A stretch of 64,000 nt of DNA from Pseudomonas lalucatii (GCF_018398425.1 NZ_JADPMV010000001.1:2826754-2890753), one strand, 5' to 3'. Counted from the first letter of the stretch, positions 9,892 through 20,198 are shown. A program made the numbers and translations. Notes: generated by a model from the letters alone, not told the origin.

Positions 9892-11037
<1,146 letters not shown>

Positions 11038-11055
11038 GCCACACGCAGTCCCTGC

Positions 11056-11079
11056 TTCCGGCGGGTCCGCCCGCCGGAA
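11056..11079 (+). other. GC-rich hairpin after spuD
   Basis: A perfect 10-bp stem (TTCCGGCGGG with CCCGCCGGAA) with loop TCCG, 19 bases after the spuD stop and without a U tract. Hairpins here commonly stabilise the mRNA of the highly expressed binding protein relative to downstream genes. That role is an inference. Confidence 0.5.
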
Positions 11080-11105
11080 ACCCTAACAATAAGAAGGAAG
11101 CTTGT

Positions 11106-11222
11106 ATGCGTTGTTCGATTCTCCCGGCCGGCCCGCTGGCCGCGCCTATCGGAGGTGCGTCTTCACGCGCCGGACTGTCCGCCGCCTGGCTGCGCCGGGT
11201 CATGGCCGTGGGCTGGCGCTAG
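11106..11222 (+). CDS. Possible 38-residue peptide between spuD and spuE
   Basis: A short open frame starting ATG at 11106, with AAGAAGGAAG about 5 bases upstream, a better ribosome-binding sequence than several certain genes here. It ends TAG at 11220-11222. The peptide begins MRCSILPAGPLAAPIGG and ends AVGWR. It is basic, Ala/Gly-rich, and resembles no family I recognise. It lies in the otherwise unexplained 263-base gap between two paralogous receptors. It could be a chance frame, a leader peptide affecting spuE, or a relic of the spuD/spuE duplication. Confidence 0.3.
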   Translation: MRCSILPAGPLAAPIGGASSRAGLSAAWLRRVMAVGWR

Positions 11223-12395
<1,173 letters not shown>

Positions 12396-12449
12396 AAATT
12401 CAAACGCCCGGCCGCAGGGGTTGGGCGCTATTTTCCGGGAGTTTTGGTA

Positions 12450-13592
12450 ATGGCAGTTGCTTCTAGTGCCTATAAGAAGGTCCTCGAGGGCGATCAGCAG
12501 CCCAAAGAGGTACTGGTCAAGATCGAGCGGGTGACCAAGAAGTTCGACGAGACGGTCGCCGTCGACGACGTCTCGCTGACCATCAACAAGGGTGAGATCT
12601 TCGCCCTGCTCGGCGGCTCCGGTTCGGGCAAGTCGACCCTGCTGCGCATGCTCGCCGGCTTCGAGCGGCCCACCGAGGGGCGGATCTTCCTCGACGGCGT
12701 GGACATCACCGACATGCCGCCCTACGAGCGGCCGATCAACATGATGTTCCAGTCCTACGCGCTGTTTCCGCACATGAGCGTGGCCGACAACATCGCCTTC
12801 GGCCTCAAGCAGGACCGCATGCCCAAGGCGGAGATCGACGCCCGGGTCGAGGAAATGCTCAAGCTGGTGCAGATGACCCAGTACGCCAAGCGCAAGCCGC
12901 ACCAGCTGTCCGGCGGCCAGCGCCAGCGCGTGGCCCTGGCCCGCTCCCTGGCCAAGAGTCCCAAGCTGCTGCTGCTCGACGAGCCCATGGGTGCCCTGGA
13001 CAAGAAGCTGCGTTCGCAGATGCAGCTGGAGCTGGTGGAGATCATCGAGCGCGTCGGCGTGACCTGCGTGATGGTCACCCACGACCAGGAAGAGGCCATG
13101 ACCATGGCCCAGCGCATCGCCATCATGCACCTGGGCTGGATCGCCCAGATCGGCAGCCCGGTGGACATCTACGAGACCCCCACCAGCCGCCTGGTCTGCG
13201 AGTTCATCGGCAACGTCAACCTGTTCGACGGCCAGGTGGTCGAGGACATGGAAGGCCACGCGCTGATCGACAGCCCGGACCTGGAGCGCAACATCTTCGT
13301 CGGCCACGGCGTCAGCACCTCGGTGCAGGACAAGAGCATCACCTACGCCATTCGCCCGGAAAAGCTGCTGGTCACCACCGAGCAGCCGACCTGCGAGCAC
13401 AACTGGTCGCGTGGCACCGTGCACGACATCGCCTACCTGGGCGGTCACTCGGTGTTCCATGTGCAGCTGCCCAGCGGCAAGATCGTCCAGTCCTTCGTCG
13501 CCAACGCCGAGCGCCGCGGCGCGCGGCCGACCTGGGACGACGAGGTCTTCGTCTGGTGGGAGGACGACAGCGGGGTGGCATTGCGCTCATGA
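12450..13592 (+). CDS. spuF: Polyamine ABC transporter ATPase SpuF
   Basis: ATP-binding subunit of 380 residues. It carries Walker A GGSGSGKST, the Q-loop MFQSYALFPHM, signature LSGGQRQRVALARSL, Walker B LLLLDEPMGALD and the switch His in VTHDQEEA. A C-terminal regulatory TOBE-like domain follows. The start MAVASSAYKK was chosen over an ATG two codons earlier because GGGAG is better spaced from it. The stop overlaps the spuG start (ATGA at 13589-13592), implying translational coupling. Confidence 0.95.
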   Translation: MAVASSAYKKVLEGDQQPKEVLVKIERVTKKFDETVAVDDVSLTINKGEIFALLGGSGSGKSTLLRMLAGFERPTEGRIFLDGVDITDMPPYERPINMMFQSYALFPHMSVADNIAFGLKQDRMPKAEIDARVEEMLKLVQMTQYAKRKPHQLSGGQRQRVALARSLAKSPKLLLLDEPMGALDKKLRSQMQLELVEIIERVGVTCVMVTHDQEEAMTMAQRIAIMHLGWIAQIGSPVDIYETPTSRLVCEFIGNVNLFDGQVVEDMEGHALIDSPDLERNIFVGHGVSTSVQDKSITYAIRPEKLLVTTEQPTCEHNWSRGTVHDIAYLGGHSVFHVQLPSGKIVQSFVANAERRGARPTWDDEVFVWWEDDSGVALRS

Positions 13593-14500
13593 ACATTTCC
13601 CGAAGCATCAATCGCCGGCTGCCCAAGGGCCGGCACTTCGTCATAGGCGTGCCCTTCGTCTGGCTGTTCCTGTTCTTCCTGCTGCCCTTCGCCATCGTGC
13701 TGAAGATCAGCTTCGCCGAAGCCGACCTGGCCATCCCGCCCTATACCGAAATCTACGCCTGGGCCGACAACCAGCTGTCGCTGGTGATCAACCTGGGCAA
13801 CTACATCTTCCTCAGCGAGGACGAGCTGTACCTGGCCGCCTACCTCGGCTCGTTGCAGATGGCCTTCTTCAGCACCCTGCTGTGCCTGCTGATCGGCTAT
13901 CCGATGGCCTATGCCATCGCTCGCGCGCCCAAGGAAATGCAGACGGTGTTCCTGCTGCTGATCATGATGCCGACCTGGACGGCGATCCTGATCCGCGTCT
14001 ATGCCTGGATGGGCATCCTCAGCAGCAACGGCCTGCTCAACGGCCTGCTGCTGAGCCTGGGGCTGATCGACTCGCCGCTGCGCATCCTCAACACCAACGT
14101 CGCGGTGTACATCGGCATCGTCTACTCCTACCTGCCGTTCATGGTTCTGCCGCTCTACGCCAACCTGGTCAAGCACGACCAGAGCCTGTTGGAGGCGGCG
14201 GCCGACCTGGGTTCGAGCAACTTCAACAGCTTCTGGAAGATCACCGTGCCGCTGTCGAAGAACGGCATCATCGCCGGCTGCATGCTGGTGTTCATCCCGG
14301 TGGTCGGCGAGTTCGTCATCCCCGAGCTGCTCGGCGGGCCGGAGACCCTGATGATCGGCAAGGTGCTGTGGCAGGAGTTCTTCAACAACCGCGACTGGCC
14401 GGTGGCGGCGTCCCTGGCGGTGGTGATGCTGGCGATCCTGATCATCCCGATCATCCTGTTCAACCGTAACCAAGCGAAGGAAATGGAGGGCCGCGTATGA
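13589..14500 (+). CDS. spuG: Polyamine ABC transporter permease SpuG
   Basis: Inner-membrane permease of 303 residues, PotH-like. It has about six hydrophobic segments and the cytoplasmic EAA loop EAAADLGSSNFNSFWKITVPL that contacts SpuF. Its start overlaps the spuF stop and its own stop overlaps the spuH start (ATGA at 14497-14500). The tight coupling fits fixed subunit stoichiometry. Confidence 0.94.
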   Translation: MNISRSINRRLPKGRHFVIGVPFVWLFLFFLLPFAIVLKISFAEADLAIPPYTEIYAWADNQLSLVINLGNYIFLSEDELYLAAYLGSLQMAFFSTLLCLLIGYPMAYAIARAPKEMQTVFLLLIMMPTWTAILIRVYAWMGILSSNGLLNGLLLSLGLIDSPLRILNTNVAVYIGIVYSYLPFMVLPLYANLVKHDQSLLEAAADLGSSNFNSFWKITVPLSKNGIIAGCMLVFIPVVGEFVIPELLGGPETLMIGKVLWQEFFNNRDWPVAASLAVVMLAILIIPIILFNRNQAKEMEGRV

Positions 14501-15396
14501 AGCGCCTGAATTTCTCCACCCTCATGCTCTGGGCCGGGCTGGTGTTCATCTACCTGCCGATGGTCATCCTGGTGATCTACTCGTTCAACGGCTCGCGCCT
14601 GGTCACGGTGTGGGGGGGCTGGTCGGTGAAGTGGTACGTCGGCCTGCTCGACAACACCCAGCTGATGAACGCGGTGATGCGCTCCCTGGAGATCGCCCTG
14701 TATACGGCCATCGCCGCCGTCGCGCTGGGGACCCTGGCGGCCTTCGTGCTGACCCGGGTGACCCGCTTCAAGGGCCGTACCCTGTTCGGCGGCCTGGTCA
14801 CCGCGCCGCTGGTGATGCCCGAGGTGATCACCGGTCTGTCGCTGCTGCTGCTGTTCGTGGCCATGGCCCAGCTGATCGGCTGGCCCGCCGAGCGCGGCCT
14901 GCTGACCATCTGGATCGCCCACACCACCTTCTGCACCGCCTATGTGTCGGTGGTGGTGTCGTCGCGTCTGCGCGAGCTGGACCTGTCCATCGAGGAGGCG
15001 GCCATGGACCTGGGCGCCAAGCCCTGGAAGGTGTTCTTCCTGATCACGGTGCCGATGATCGCGCCGTCCCTGGCGGCCGGCGGCATGATGTCCTTCGCCC
15101 TGTCGCTGGACGACCTGGTGCTGGCCAGCTTCGTCTCCGGGCCGGGTTCCACTACCCTGCCGATGGAGATCTTCTCCGCCGTGCGCCTGGGGGTGAAGCC
15201 GGAGATCAACGCCGTGGCCAGCCTGATCCTGCTGGCGGTGTCGCTGATGACCTTCCTCATCTGGTTCTTCGCCCGGCGTGCCGAGGAGCGGCGCAAGCGC
15301 GCCATCCAGCAGGCCATGGACGAAACCACCGGGGCCGGCCAGAAGAACGGGCCGGACAGCCGCCGCGACCCGTCGCAGCAGCCGGCCGTGGCCTAG
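14497..15396 (+). CDS. spuH: Polyamine ABC transporter permease SpuH
   Basis: Second permease subunit, PotI-like, 299 residues. The EAA loop is EEAAMDLGAKPWKVFFLITV. A hydrophilic tail of about 35 residues follows the last membrane segment. The TAG stop (15394-15396) is intact but lies inside the 5-base target duplication of the insertion sequence that follows, so the gene was hit exactly at its stop codon without changing the protein. The operon's probable terminator now lies beyond the IS, at 16453. Confidence 0.94.
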   Translation: MKRLNFSTLMLWAGLVFIYLPMVILVIYSFNGSRLVTVWGGWSVKWYVGLLDNTQLMNAVMRSLEIALYTAIAAVALGTLAAFVLTRVTRFKGRTLFGGLVTAPLVMPEVITGLSLLLLFVAMAQLIGWPAERGLLTIWIAHTTFCTAYVSVVVSSRLRELDLSIEEAAMDLGAKPWKVFFLITVPMIAPSLAAGGMMSFALSLDDLVLASFVSGPGSTTLPMEIFSAVRLGVKPEINAVASLILLAVSLMTFLIWFFARRAEERRKRAIQQAMDETTGAGQKNGPDSRRDPSQQPAVA

Positions 15397-15397
15397 C
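15393..15397. repeat. Left target-site duplication of the IS (CTAGC)
   Basis: CTAGC directly precedes the left end of the IS and is repeated at 16424-16428. It contains the TAG stop of spuH (15394-15396). Deleting the IS and one copy rejoins the spuH end with the terminator-proximal sequence. Confidence 0.85.
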
Positions 15398-16423
15398 TGT
15401 GATCTCTCAGTAGGTTGTTCATCCGGGGCATTCCCGGAATTCTGGAAGTGCGACCAACCTAGCCTTCCAGGAGCCCCGGATGAACCTGCATAAACATGCC
15501 CGTCTTACCCCTCGCGGTCGAGCCCTTTTGGTTCAGCGCATCCAGCACGGCTTGCGGGTCGAAGAAGCCGCCCAGGCGGCCGGTGTGAGCGTGCGAACCG
15601 CCTACAAATGGTTGCGGCGCTTTCGCGAGGAAGGCGAGGCCGGGTTGATGGATCGTTCATCACGTCCGCAACACTGCCCGCATGCGACACCCGATACCGT
15701 GGTCGAGCGTCTGATCGAACATCGGCGATGCCGCAAGACCTATCGGCAGATCGCCAGAGAGCTAGGCTTGGCCGTCAGCACTGTTGCGCGCCGCCTGCGG
15801 CGGGCCGGCTTTCATCGACTGGCTGAGCTGGAGCCGGCGCCACCGGTGGTGCGCTACGAGTACCCGACACCCGGAGATCTGCTGCATCTGGATATCAAAA
15901 AGCTGGGCCGTTTCTGGCGACCTGGCCATCGGGTCACCGGCGACCGCCAGCAGAACTCCGACGGCGCGGGCTGGGAATTCGTCCACGTGGCCATCGACGA
16001 TGCCAGCCGCATCGCCTTCAGCAGCCTGCATCCTGACGAGCGTGGTCGCAGTGCTTGCCAAGCCTTGCTCCAGGCGCTGCGCTACTACCGCAGCCTGGGC
16101 ATTCGTTTCACCCGCATCATGACCGACAACGGCAGCTGCTATCGCTCTCGCACGTTTCGGCGTTTGCTCAGACGATTGGGGCTGCGCCATCTGCGCACCA
16201 AACCTTACACGCCACGCACCAACGGCAAGGCCGAGCGCTTCATCCAGACCAGTCTGCGCGAGTGGGCCTATGCCCATAGCTATGAAAGTTCGGCACAGCG
16301 AGCACAGCACCTGACGCCCTGGCTACATCACTACAATTGGCACCGGCCACACGCCAGCCTCGGCTACCAGCCACCAATCAGTCGCGTTCCGCTTTCACTG
16401 AATAACGTACTGGGTTTACACAA
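15398..16423 (+). mobile_element. IS481-family insertion sequence, about 1026 bp
   Basis: Single-gene element bounded by imperfect terminal inverted repeats. The left end is TGTGATCTCTCAGTAGGTTG. The right end, read inward from 16422, is TGTGTAAACCCAGTACGTTA. About 16 of 23 positions match. It is flanked by a CTAGC duplication. B. pertussis IS481 is known for targeting NCTAGN with 6-base duplications. Here five bases match and the sixth differs (C at 15392, A at 16423), so the right-hand A may be element sequence or a changed base. It is inserted between the spuH stop and the operon terminator and seems intact. Confidence 0.9.
15417..15485 (+). promoter_or_regulatory. Fold-back hairpin covering the transposase ribosome-binding site and start
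   Basis: A perfect 13-bp inverted repeat pairs 15417-15429 (GTTCATCCGGGGC) with 15473-15485 (GCCCCGGATGAAC). The right arm includes the ATG at 15480. An inner 7-bp stem pairs 15442-15448 (CTGGAAG) with 15464-15470 (CTTCCAG), adjoining the AGGAG at 15469-15473. Read-through RNA from spuH would fold and hide the start, whereas RNA initiated inside the arm would not. This matches the known strategy of some ISs for limiting transposase made from external promoters. Confidence 0.7.
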
Positions 16424-16427
16424 CTAG
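15480..16427 (+). CDS. IS481-family DDE transposase
   Basis: A 315-residue transposase. The N-terminal helix-turn-helix (EEAAQAAGVSVRTAYKWLRR) and a second HTH (RQIARELGLAVSTVARRL) are followed by an RNase H-like rve core. The acidic triad is visible: Asp in LLHLDIKKL, Asp in IMTDNGSCY and Glu in NGKAERFIQ, with 35 residues between the last two. The start follows AGGAG and is buried in a hairpin. The TAG stop (16425-16427) is not in the element. It is supplied by the right-hand copy of the duplicated CTAGC target. No frameshift is seen. Confidence 0.95.
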   Translation: MNLHKHARLTPRGRALLVQRIQHGLRVEEAAQAAGVSVRTAYKWLRRFREEGEAGLMDRSSRPQHCPHATPDTVVERLIEHRRCRKTYRQIARELGLAVSTVARRLRRAGFHRLAELEPAPPVVRYEYPTPGDLLHLDIKKLGRFWRPGHRVTGDRQQNSDGAGWEFVHVAIDDASRIAFSSLHPDERGRSACQALLQALRYYRSLGIRFTRIMTDNGSCYRSRTFRRLLRRLGLRHLRTKPYTPRTNGKAERFIQTSLREWAYAHSYESSAQRAQHLTPWLHHYNWHRPHASLGYQPPISRVPLSLNNVLGLHN

Positions 16428-16428
16428 C
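16424..16428. repeat. Right target-site duplication of the IS (CTAGC)
   Basis: Second copy of CTAGC, immediately after the element. Its TAG provides the transposase stop codon, just as the left copy provides the spuH stop. Confidence 0.85.
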
Positions 16429-16452
16429 CTGGCGAGGTCTTCGGCTGAAGAC

Positions 16453-16478
16453 AAAGGGTCACTGCGGTGGCCCTTTTT
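16453..16478 (+). terminator. Rho-independent terminator of the spu operon (now beyond the IS)
   Basis: A 10-bp stem with one G-U pair (AAAGGGTCAC with GTGGCCCTTT), loop TGCG, then a T tract. Without the IS it would sit about 30 bases after the spuH stop, so it is probably the original operon terminator. It now also ends any transposase transcript. Confidence 0.8.
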
Positions 16479-16502
16479 CTTTTCCCCCGGGCGGGCGCCG
16501 GC

Positions 16503-17084
16503 TCACTGCGCCGGCGTTGCGGACCAGTCGCAGAAACAGCCCAGCGCCAACGTGTTGCTGGCGTTCACCGTCCGCCCGGCCGTCAGGGCCTCGAGGATGG
16601 GCTCGATGAAGCTGTTGTTCGCGTTGCAGGTGAGACCCTCGCTGTAGGGGCCGAAGTAGGCCAGGCGGCCGCGCTCGTCCCAGATGGCCACCGCCGGGCT
16701 GGCCGGTATGCGCTCGGTGCCGGGCAGGGTCGGCAGCGCTTGCAGATCGTCCAGGCCGGCCGGCAGGCGGCCCCGGCTGCCGGGCTTCGGCACGGCGTAG
16801 AAGGCCACGCCGCGGGGGCTGAACTGCTCGATCAGCTCGCTCAGGTGCTGCTGGTTGCCGACGTTGCAGGGGCAGGCCGGGTCCCAGAAGTGCACCAGAC
16901 GGATCGGCCCGGGGCCGGCCAGCTCGTCCGGCAGGCGCAGCTCGGCGCCGGAGAACAGCGCCGCCCGCTCGTCGAAGGGGCGTAGGTAGCGCGCCTCGAA
17001 CCAGTCCAGGGCGGCGAACAGGGCGGCGGCCGCGCTGAGGGTGAGCAGGCCGGCGAGCAGGGTCTTGCGGCTGGGGCGGGGCAT
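16503..17084 (-). CDS. Membrane-anchored thioredoxin-like protein (DUF6436-type)
   Basis: A 193-residue protein with an N-terminal hydrophobic segment (LLAGLLTLSAAAALFAALDW), then a thioredoxin-like domain on the periplasmic side. The position of the redox site reads HFWDPACPCNVGNQQHL, a C-P-C-N arrangement rather than CxxC. Further cysteines occur near the end (LTCNANNS, LGCFCDW). The start at 17084 places the anchor at residue 7 onward. The family assignment is by overall pattern and the function is unknown. It is divergent from the hydrolase gene at 17205. Confidence 0.65.
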   Translation of the reverse strand: MPRPSRKTLLAGLLTLSAAAALFAALDWFEARYLRPFDERAALFSGAELRLPDELAGPGPIRLVHFWDPACPCNVGNQQHLSELIEQFSPRGVAFYAVPKPGSRGRLPAGLDDLQALPTLPGTERIPASPAVAIWDERGRLAYFGPYSEGLTCNANNSFIEPILEALTAGRTVNASNTLALGCFCDWSATPAQ

Positions 17085-17204
17085 GGCGGGGCGGTCATGA
17101 AAAGGGCGCCTAGCTTGCCACGCTGCGCACTGGAGCTGAACATCTGCGCACGCCTGCGGCACAATGCCGCTGCGCCGCGTCCGTCCTGCCACTGGAAAGC
17201 CCTA

Positions 17205-18146
17205 ATGTCCGAGTCGTTCAACCCCGATCACCTGCGCCCGCTGTTGCGCCCCCTGGCGGCCGGCACGCTGGAGTTGCCGGTGGTGCAGGCCTATCGGGCC
17301 TTCTACGGCATCGACCTGGGGCGGCAGCACGCGCATCTGGACTGCCGCCTGGGCAGCTTTCCGGTCGCCGGTTACCAGATCGCCGCCCAGCTCTGGGCGC
17401 CGCCCCAGCCGCGGGCGACGCTGCTGCTGGTGCACGGCTACTACGACCACATGGGCTTGTACCGTCATGTGGTCGACTGGGCGCTGGGCATGAATTTCGC
17501 CGTGCTCGCCTGCGACCTGCCGGGGCACGGCCTGTCCAGCGGCGCCCGGGCCAGCATCGACGACTTCGCCGAGTACCAGCAGGTGTTGAGCGCCTTGCTC
17601 GACGAGGCGGCGCTGCTGCAGCTGCCGCAGCCCTGGCACCTGTGCGGGCAGAGCACCGGCGGGGCGATCCTGCTGGACTACCTGCTCAACGGCGCGCCGC
17701 GGCCGGAGGTCGGCCAGAGCATCCTCCTGGCGCCGCTGGTGCGGCCGCGGGCCTGGACCTGGTCGCAGCTCAGCTATCGCCTGCTCAGCCCCTTCGTCAA
17801 GGCGATTCCCCGGCGCTTCAGCGAGAACTCCCACGACGCCGCGTTCATCGACTTCGTGCAGAACCGCGACCCCCTGCAGCCGCGCAACCTGCCGACGGCC
17901 TGGTTCGCCGCCTTGCGTGACTGGGTGCCGCGGATCGAGGCGGCGCCGCGCAGCGCCGTCAGCCCGCTGATCGTTCAGGGCGAGGCGGACATGACGGTGG
18001 ACTGGGCGCACAACCTGGCGGTGCTGCAGGACAAGTTCGCTGCCCCGCAGATCCTGCGCCTGCCGCGGGCGCGCCATCACCTGGCCAACGAGGCGGCGGA
18101 CCTGCGCCGGGAGTATTTCGCCTTCCTCGGCGAGCGCCTGGCCTGA
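17205..18146 (+). CDS. Alpha/beta hydrolase (lysophospholipase-like)
   Basis: A 313-residue alpha/beta-hydrolase. LLLVHGYYDHMG is the oxyanion segment, GQSTGG holds the nucleophile Ser150, GEADMTVDW the likely Asp, and RARHHLANE the His. This resembles the monoglyceride lipase/lysophospholipase group (hydrolase_4). No signal peptide is seen, so it is probably cytoplasmic. The substrate cannot be read from the sequence. It converges with the DUF2059-like gene 4 bases downstream. Confidence 0.85.
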   Translation: MSESFNPDHLRPLLRPLAAGTLELPVVQAYRAFYGIDLGRQHAHLDCRLGSFPVAGYQIAAQLWAPPQPRATLLLVHGYYDHMGLYRHVVDWALGMNFAVLACDLPGHGLSSGARASIDDFAEYQQVLSALLDEAALLQLPQPWHLCGQSTGGAILLDYLLNGAPRPEVGQSILLAPLVRPRAWTWSQLSYRLLSPFVKAIPRRFSENSHDAAFIDFVQNRDPLQPRNLPTAWFAALRDWVPRIEAAPRSAVSPLIVQGEADMTVDWAHNLAVLQDKFAAPQILRLPRARHHLANEAADLRREYFAFLGERLA

Positions 18147-18150
18147 GGGC

Positions 18151-18918
18151 TCAGATGCCCTGGGGCGCGGGCTCCAGTTCGGCGGCGCTCTGGCCGACCG
18201 CCAGGCCGGCGCGGATCGCCGCCAGGGTCGCGCGGTAATAGGCCTGGCCCGCGGTGGACTGGGCGAACTCGACGAACTCCTCCAGCTCCGGATCGGACAG
18301 CTCGCGGTAGACGTGCAGCAGGGTGTTGTCCAGGTCCGCGCCGATCTGCTCGATCAGGTGCTGGCGCTGGGTATTGAGCAGGGTCTGGGCGGCGCCACCG
18401 CCGAGCAGTCCGGGGAGCATCTGGCTGAGGCTGTCGGCGGCGACGCCGGCCAGGGCCAGACTGATCTCGGCGCCGGCCTCCTCGGCCGGCAGGGCCTGGG
18501 CCAGGTGGCGAATCAGCAGGCGCCGGGTGGCGCTGGCCTCGCCGCGCGGCAGGCCGTCGGCGTGCAGGGCCAGTTGCTCGCGGCTGGTGGCGAGCAGTTC
18601 GGCGGCGACCACCTTGCGCCCCAGCGGCGACTGGAAGAACTGCAGCGCCGGCCCAGGGTCGGCCAGCTGCTGGCGCAGGCTGAACTGCGCGCGCTGGTCC
18701 ATGGCCCGCGGGTCGAAGCGGCGGTTGCTGTTTTCCACCAGGGCCTGGTACACCGCCGGCGGCAGGCTGCGCCGGTAGCGTTCCTGGGCGGCGCGCAAGG
18801 CGTCGTTGAAGTGCGCCCGCTGCTGCGGCCAGCCGGCGGCCTGGTACAGCTGGAGCTGGGCGTCGGCCAGGCTCGGCAGGCTGAGGATCAACAACAAGAC
18901 AACGCAGAGGGCGCGCAT
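18151..18918 (-). CDS. Exported protein with DUF2059-like C-terminus
   Basis: A 255-residue protein with a signal peptide (MRALCVVLLLILSLPSLADA), then an all-helical body. The C-terminal third (ELEEFVEFAQSTAGQAYYRA) matches the pattern of DUF2059 proteins, and a similar QFFQSPLGRKVVAAE segment occurs mid-protein, suggesting a duplicated domain. The start at 18918 puts the signal peptide first. Function is unknown. Confidence 0.68.
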   Translation of the reverse strand: MRALCVVLLLILSLPSLADAQLQLYQAAGWPQQRAHFNDALRAAQERYRRSLPPAVYQALVENSNRRFDPRAMDQRAQFSLRQQLADPGPALQFFQSPLGRKVVAAELLATSREQLALHADGLPRGEASATRRLLIRHLAQALPAEEAGAEISLALAGVAADSLSQMLPGLLGGGAAQTLLNTQRQHLIEQIGADLDNTLLHVYRELSDPELEEFVEFAQSTAGQAYYRATLAAIRAGLAVGQSAAELEPAPQGI

Positions 18919-19007
18919 ACCGACTCCTGTGTAGCGGGTGGCTATTTTCAATGGCCAGTCGATGCTTGTCGAGGCGCGCCGCCGTGCCAGGCTGTAGAAT
19001 CGCCGGC

Positions 19008-19625
19008 ATGCCTACCGACGCCCTTGATCTGCCCCTTTCGAACATCGTCGACGACCTAGCCGAACAGGGCTGGTCGTTGCAGCCGCTGTTCGCGCCTACT
19101 GCTCTGACCCTCGAGTTGGCCGCCGAGTGCCGCAGGCGGGCCGCCCAGGGCGCCCTGACCCCGGCCGGCGTCGGCAAGGCCCAGGAGGTGCGCGAGGGCA
19201 TCCGCGGCGATCGTATCGAATGGCTGGATGCCGGCCAGTCGGCGGCCTGCGACCGCTACCTGGCGCTGCTCGACGAGCTGCGCCTGACGCTCAATCGCGG
19301 GCTGTTCCTGGGCCTGGAGGACTACGAGAGCCACTTCGCCCTGTACCCGCCCGGCGCCTTCTACCAGAAGCACCTGGACCGCTTTCGCGACGACGACCGC
19401 CGCGCGGTGTCGGTGGTGCTCTACCTCAACCCGGACTGGCAGCCCGAGCACGGCGGCGCCCTGCGCCTGTACCTGGCGGATGGCTCGACCCGCGACATCC
19501 CGCCCCGGGCCGGCAGCCTGGTGGCGTTTCTCTCGGCCGAGATGCTCCACGAGGTGCTGCCGACCAGTCGCGAGCGTCTGTCGCTGACCGGCTGGTTCCG
19601 CCGCCGGGGGACCGATCCGCTTTAA
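19008..19625 (+). CDS. 2-oxoglutarate/Fe(II)-dependent dioxygenase (prolyl 4-hydroxylase fold)
   Basis: A 205-residue oxygenase. The facial triad is visible as His and Asp in YQKHLDRFRDD and the distal His in EMLHEVLPTSRERLSLTGW, whose Arg would bind 2-oxoglutarate. VLYLNPDWQPEHGGALRLY is the typical central strand pair. It is probably cytoplasmic, and the hydroxylated target is unknown. It is followed 35 bases later by the DUF523 gene on the same strand. Confidence 0.87.
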   Translation: MPTDALDLPLSNIVDDLAEQGWSLQPLFAPTALTLELAAECRRRAAQGALTPAGVGKAQEVREGIRGDRIEWLDAGQSAACDRYLALLDELRLTLNRGLFLGLEDYESHFALYPPGAFYQKHLDRFRDDDRRAVSVVLYLNPDWQPEHGGALRLYLADGSTRDIPPRAGSLVAFLSAEMLHEVLPTSRERLSLTGWFRRRGTDPL

Positions 19626-19660
19626 CGGGCTCGTCGATGTCGCGCCGCCAAGGAGGAAAG

Positions 19661-20152
19661 ATGCAAAAGATTCTGGTCAGCCGCTGTCTGCTCGGCCACC
19701 CGGTACGCTACGACGGCGGCGCCCACGGCCCCTTCGGCCTGCTCGAGCGCTGGCAGGCCGAGGGCCGGGTGGTGGCCCTCTGTCCCGAGGTGGCCGGCGG
19801 CTTGCCGACGCCGCGACCGCCGGCGGAGATTCCCGGCGGCCAGGGCGCCCAGGTGCTCGATGGCCTGCGGCCAGTGCTCAGTGCCGAGGGCGAGGACTTC
19901 AGCGCCGCCTTCCTCGCCGGGGCGCGGCAGGCGCTGGCCCTGGTCGAGCGCCAGCAGATCCGTCTGGCGGTGCTCAAGGCGCGCAGCCCGTCCTGCGGCA
20001 ACCGCGAGAACTACGACGGCAGCTTCAGCGGGCTCAAGGTGGCCGGCGAGGGGGTGACCGCGGCGCTGCTGCGGCGTGCCGGCGTGCAAGTGTTCAACGA
20101 GGAGGAACTGGCCGAGGCCGAGGCGGCGCTGCAGGAGCTGGAGGCGGACTGA
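19661..20152 (+). CDS. DUF523 family protein
   Basis: A small protein of 163 residues with the conserved cysteine motifs of DUF523: SRCLLGHPVRYDGG, ALCPEVAGGLPTPRPPAEI and LKARSPSCG. It starts after a strong AAGGAGG Shine-Dalgarno. The conserved cysteines suggest metal or thiol chemistry, but the family has no established function. It probably shares a transcript with the preceding oxygenase and ends at a bidirectional hairpin before serA. Confidence 0.88.
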   Translation: MQKILVSRCLLGHPVRYDGGAHGPFGLLERWQAEGRVVALCPEVAGGLPTPRPPAEIPGGQGAQVLDGLRPVLSAEGEDFSAAFLAGARQALALVERQQIRLAVLKARSPSCGNRENYDGSFSGLKVAGEGVTAALLRRAGVQVFNEEELAEAEAALQELEAD

Positions 20153-20173
20153 GGCAGGGGCGGCGGAACGAAA

Positions 20174-20198
20174 GAAGGGAGGCCGCCGGCCTCCCTTC
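20174..20198. terminator. Bidirectional hairpin between the DUF523 gene and serA
   Basis: A perfect 11-bp stem (GAAGGGAGGCC with GGCCTCCCTTC) around a 3-base loop, centred in the 64-base gap between two converging genes. The flanking T runs are short. Confidence 0.65.

Noticed and set aside
14497..15396. spuH disrupted by the insertion sequence
   Set aside because: The TAG stop is intact and the reconstructed pre-insertion sequence gives the same protein end.
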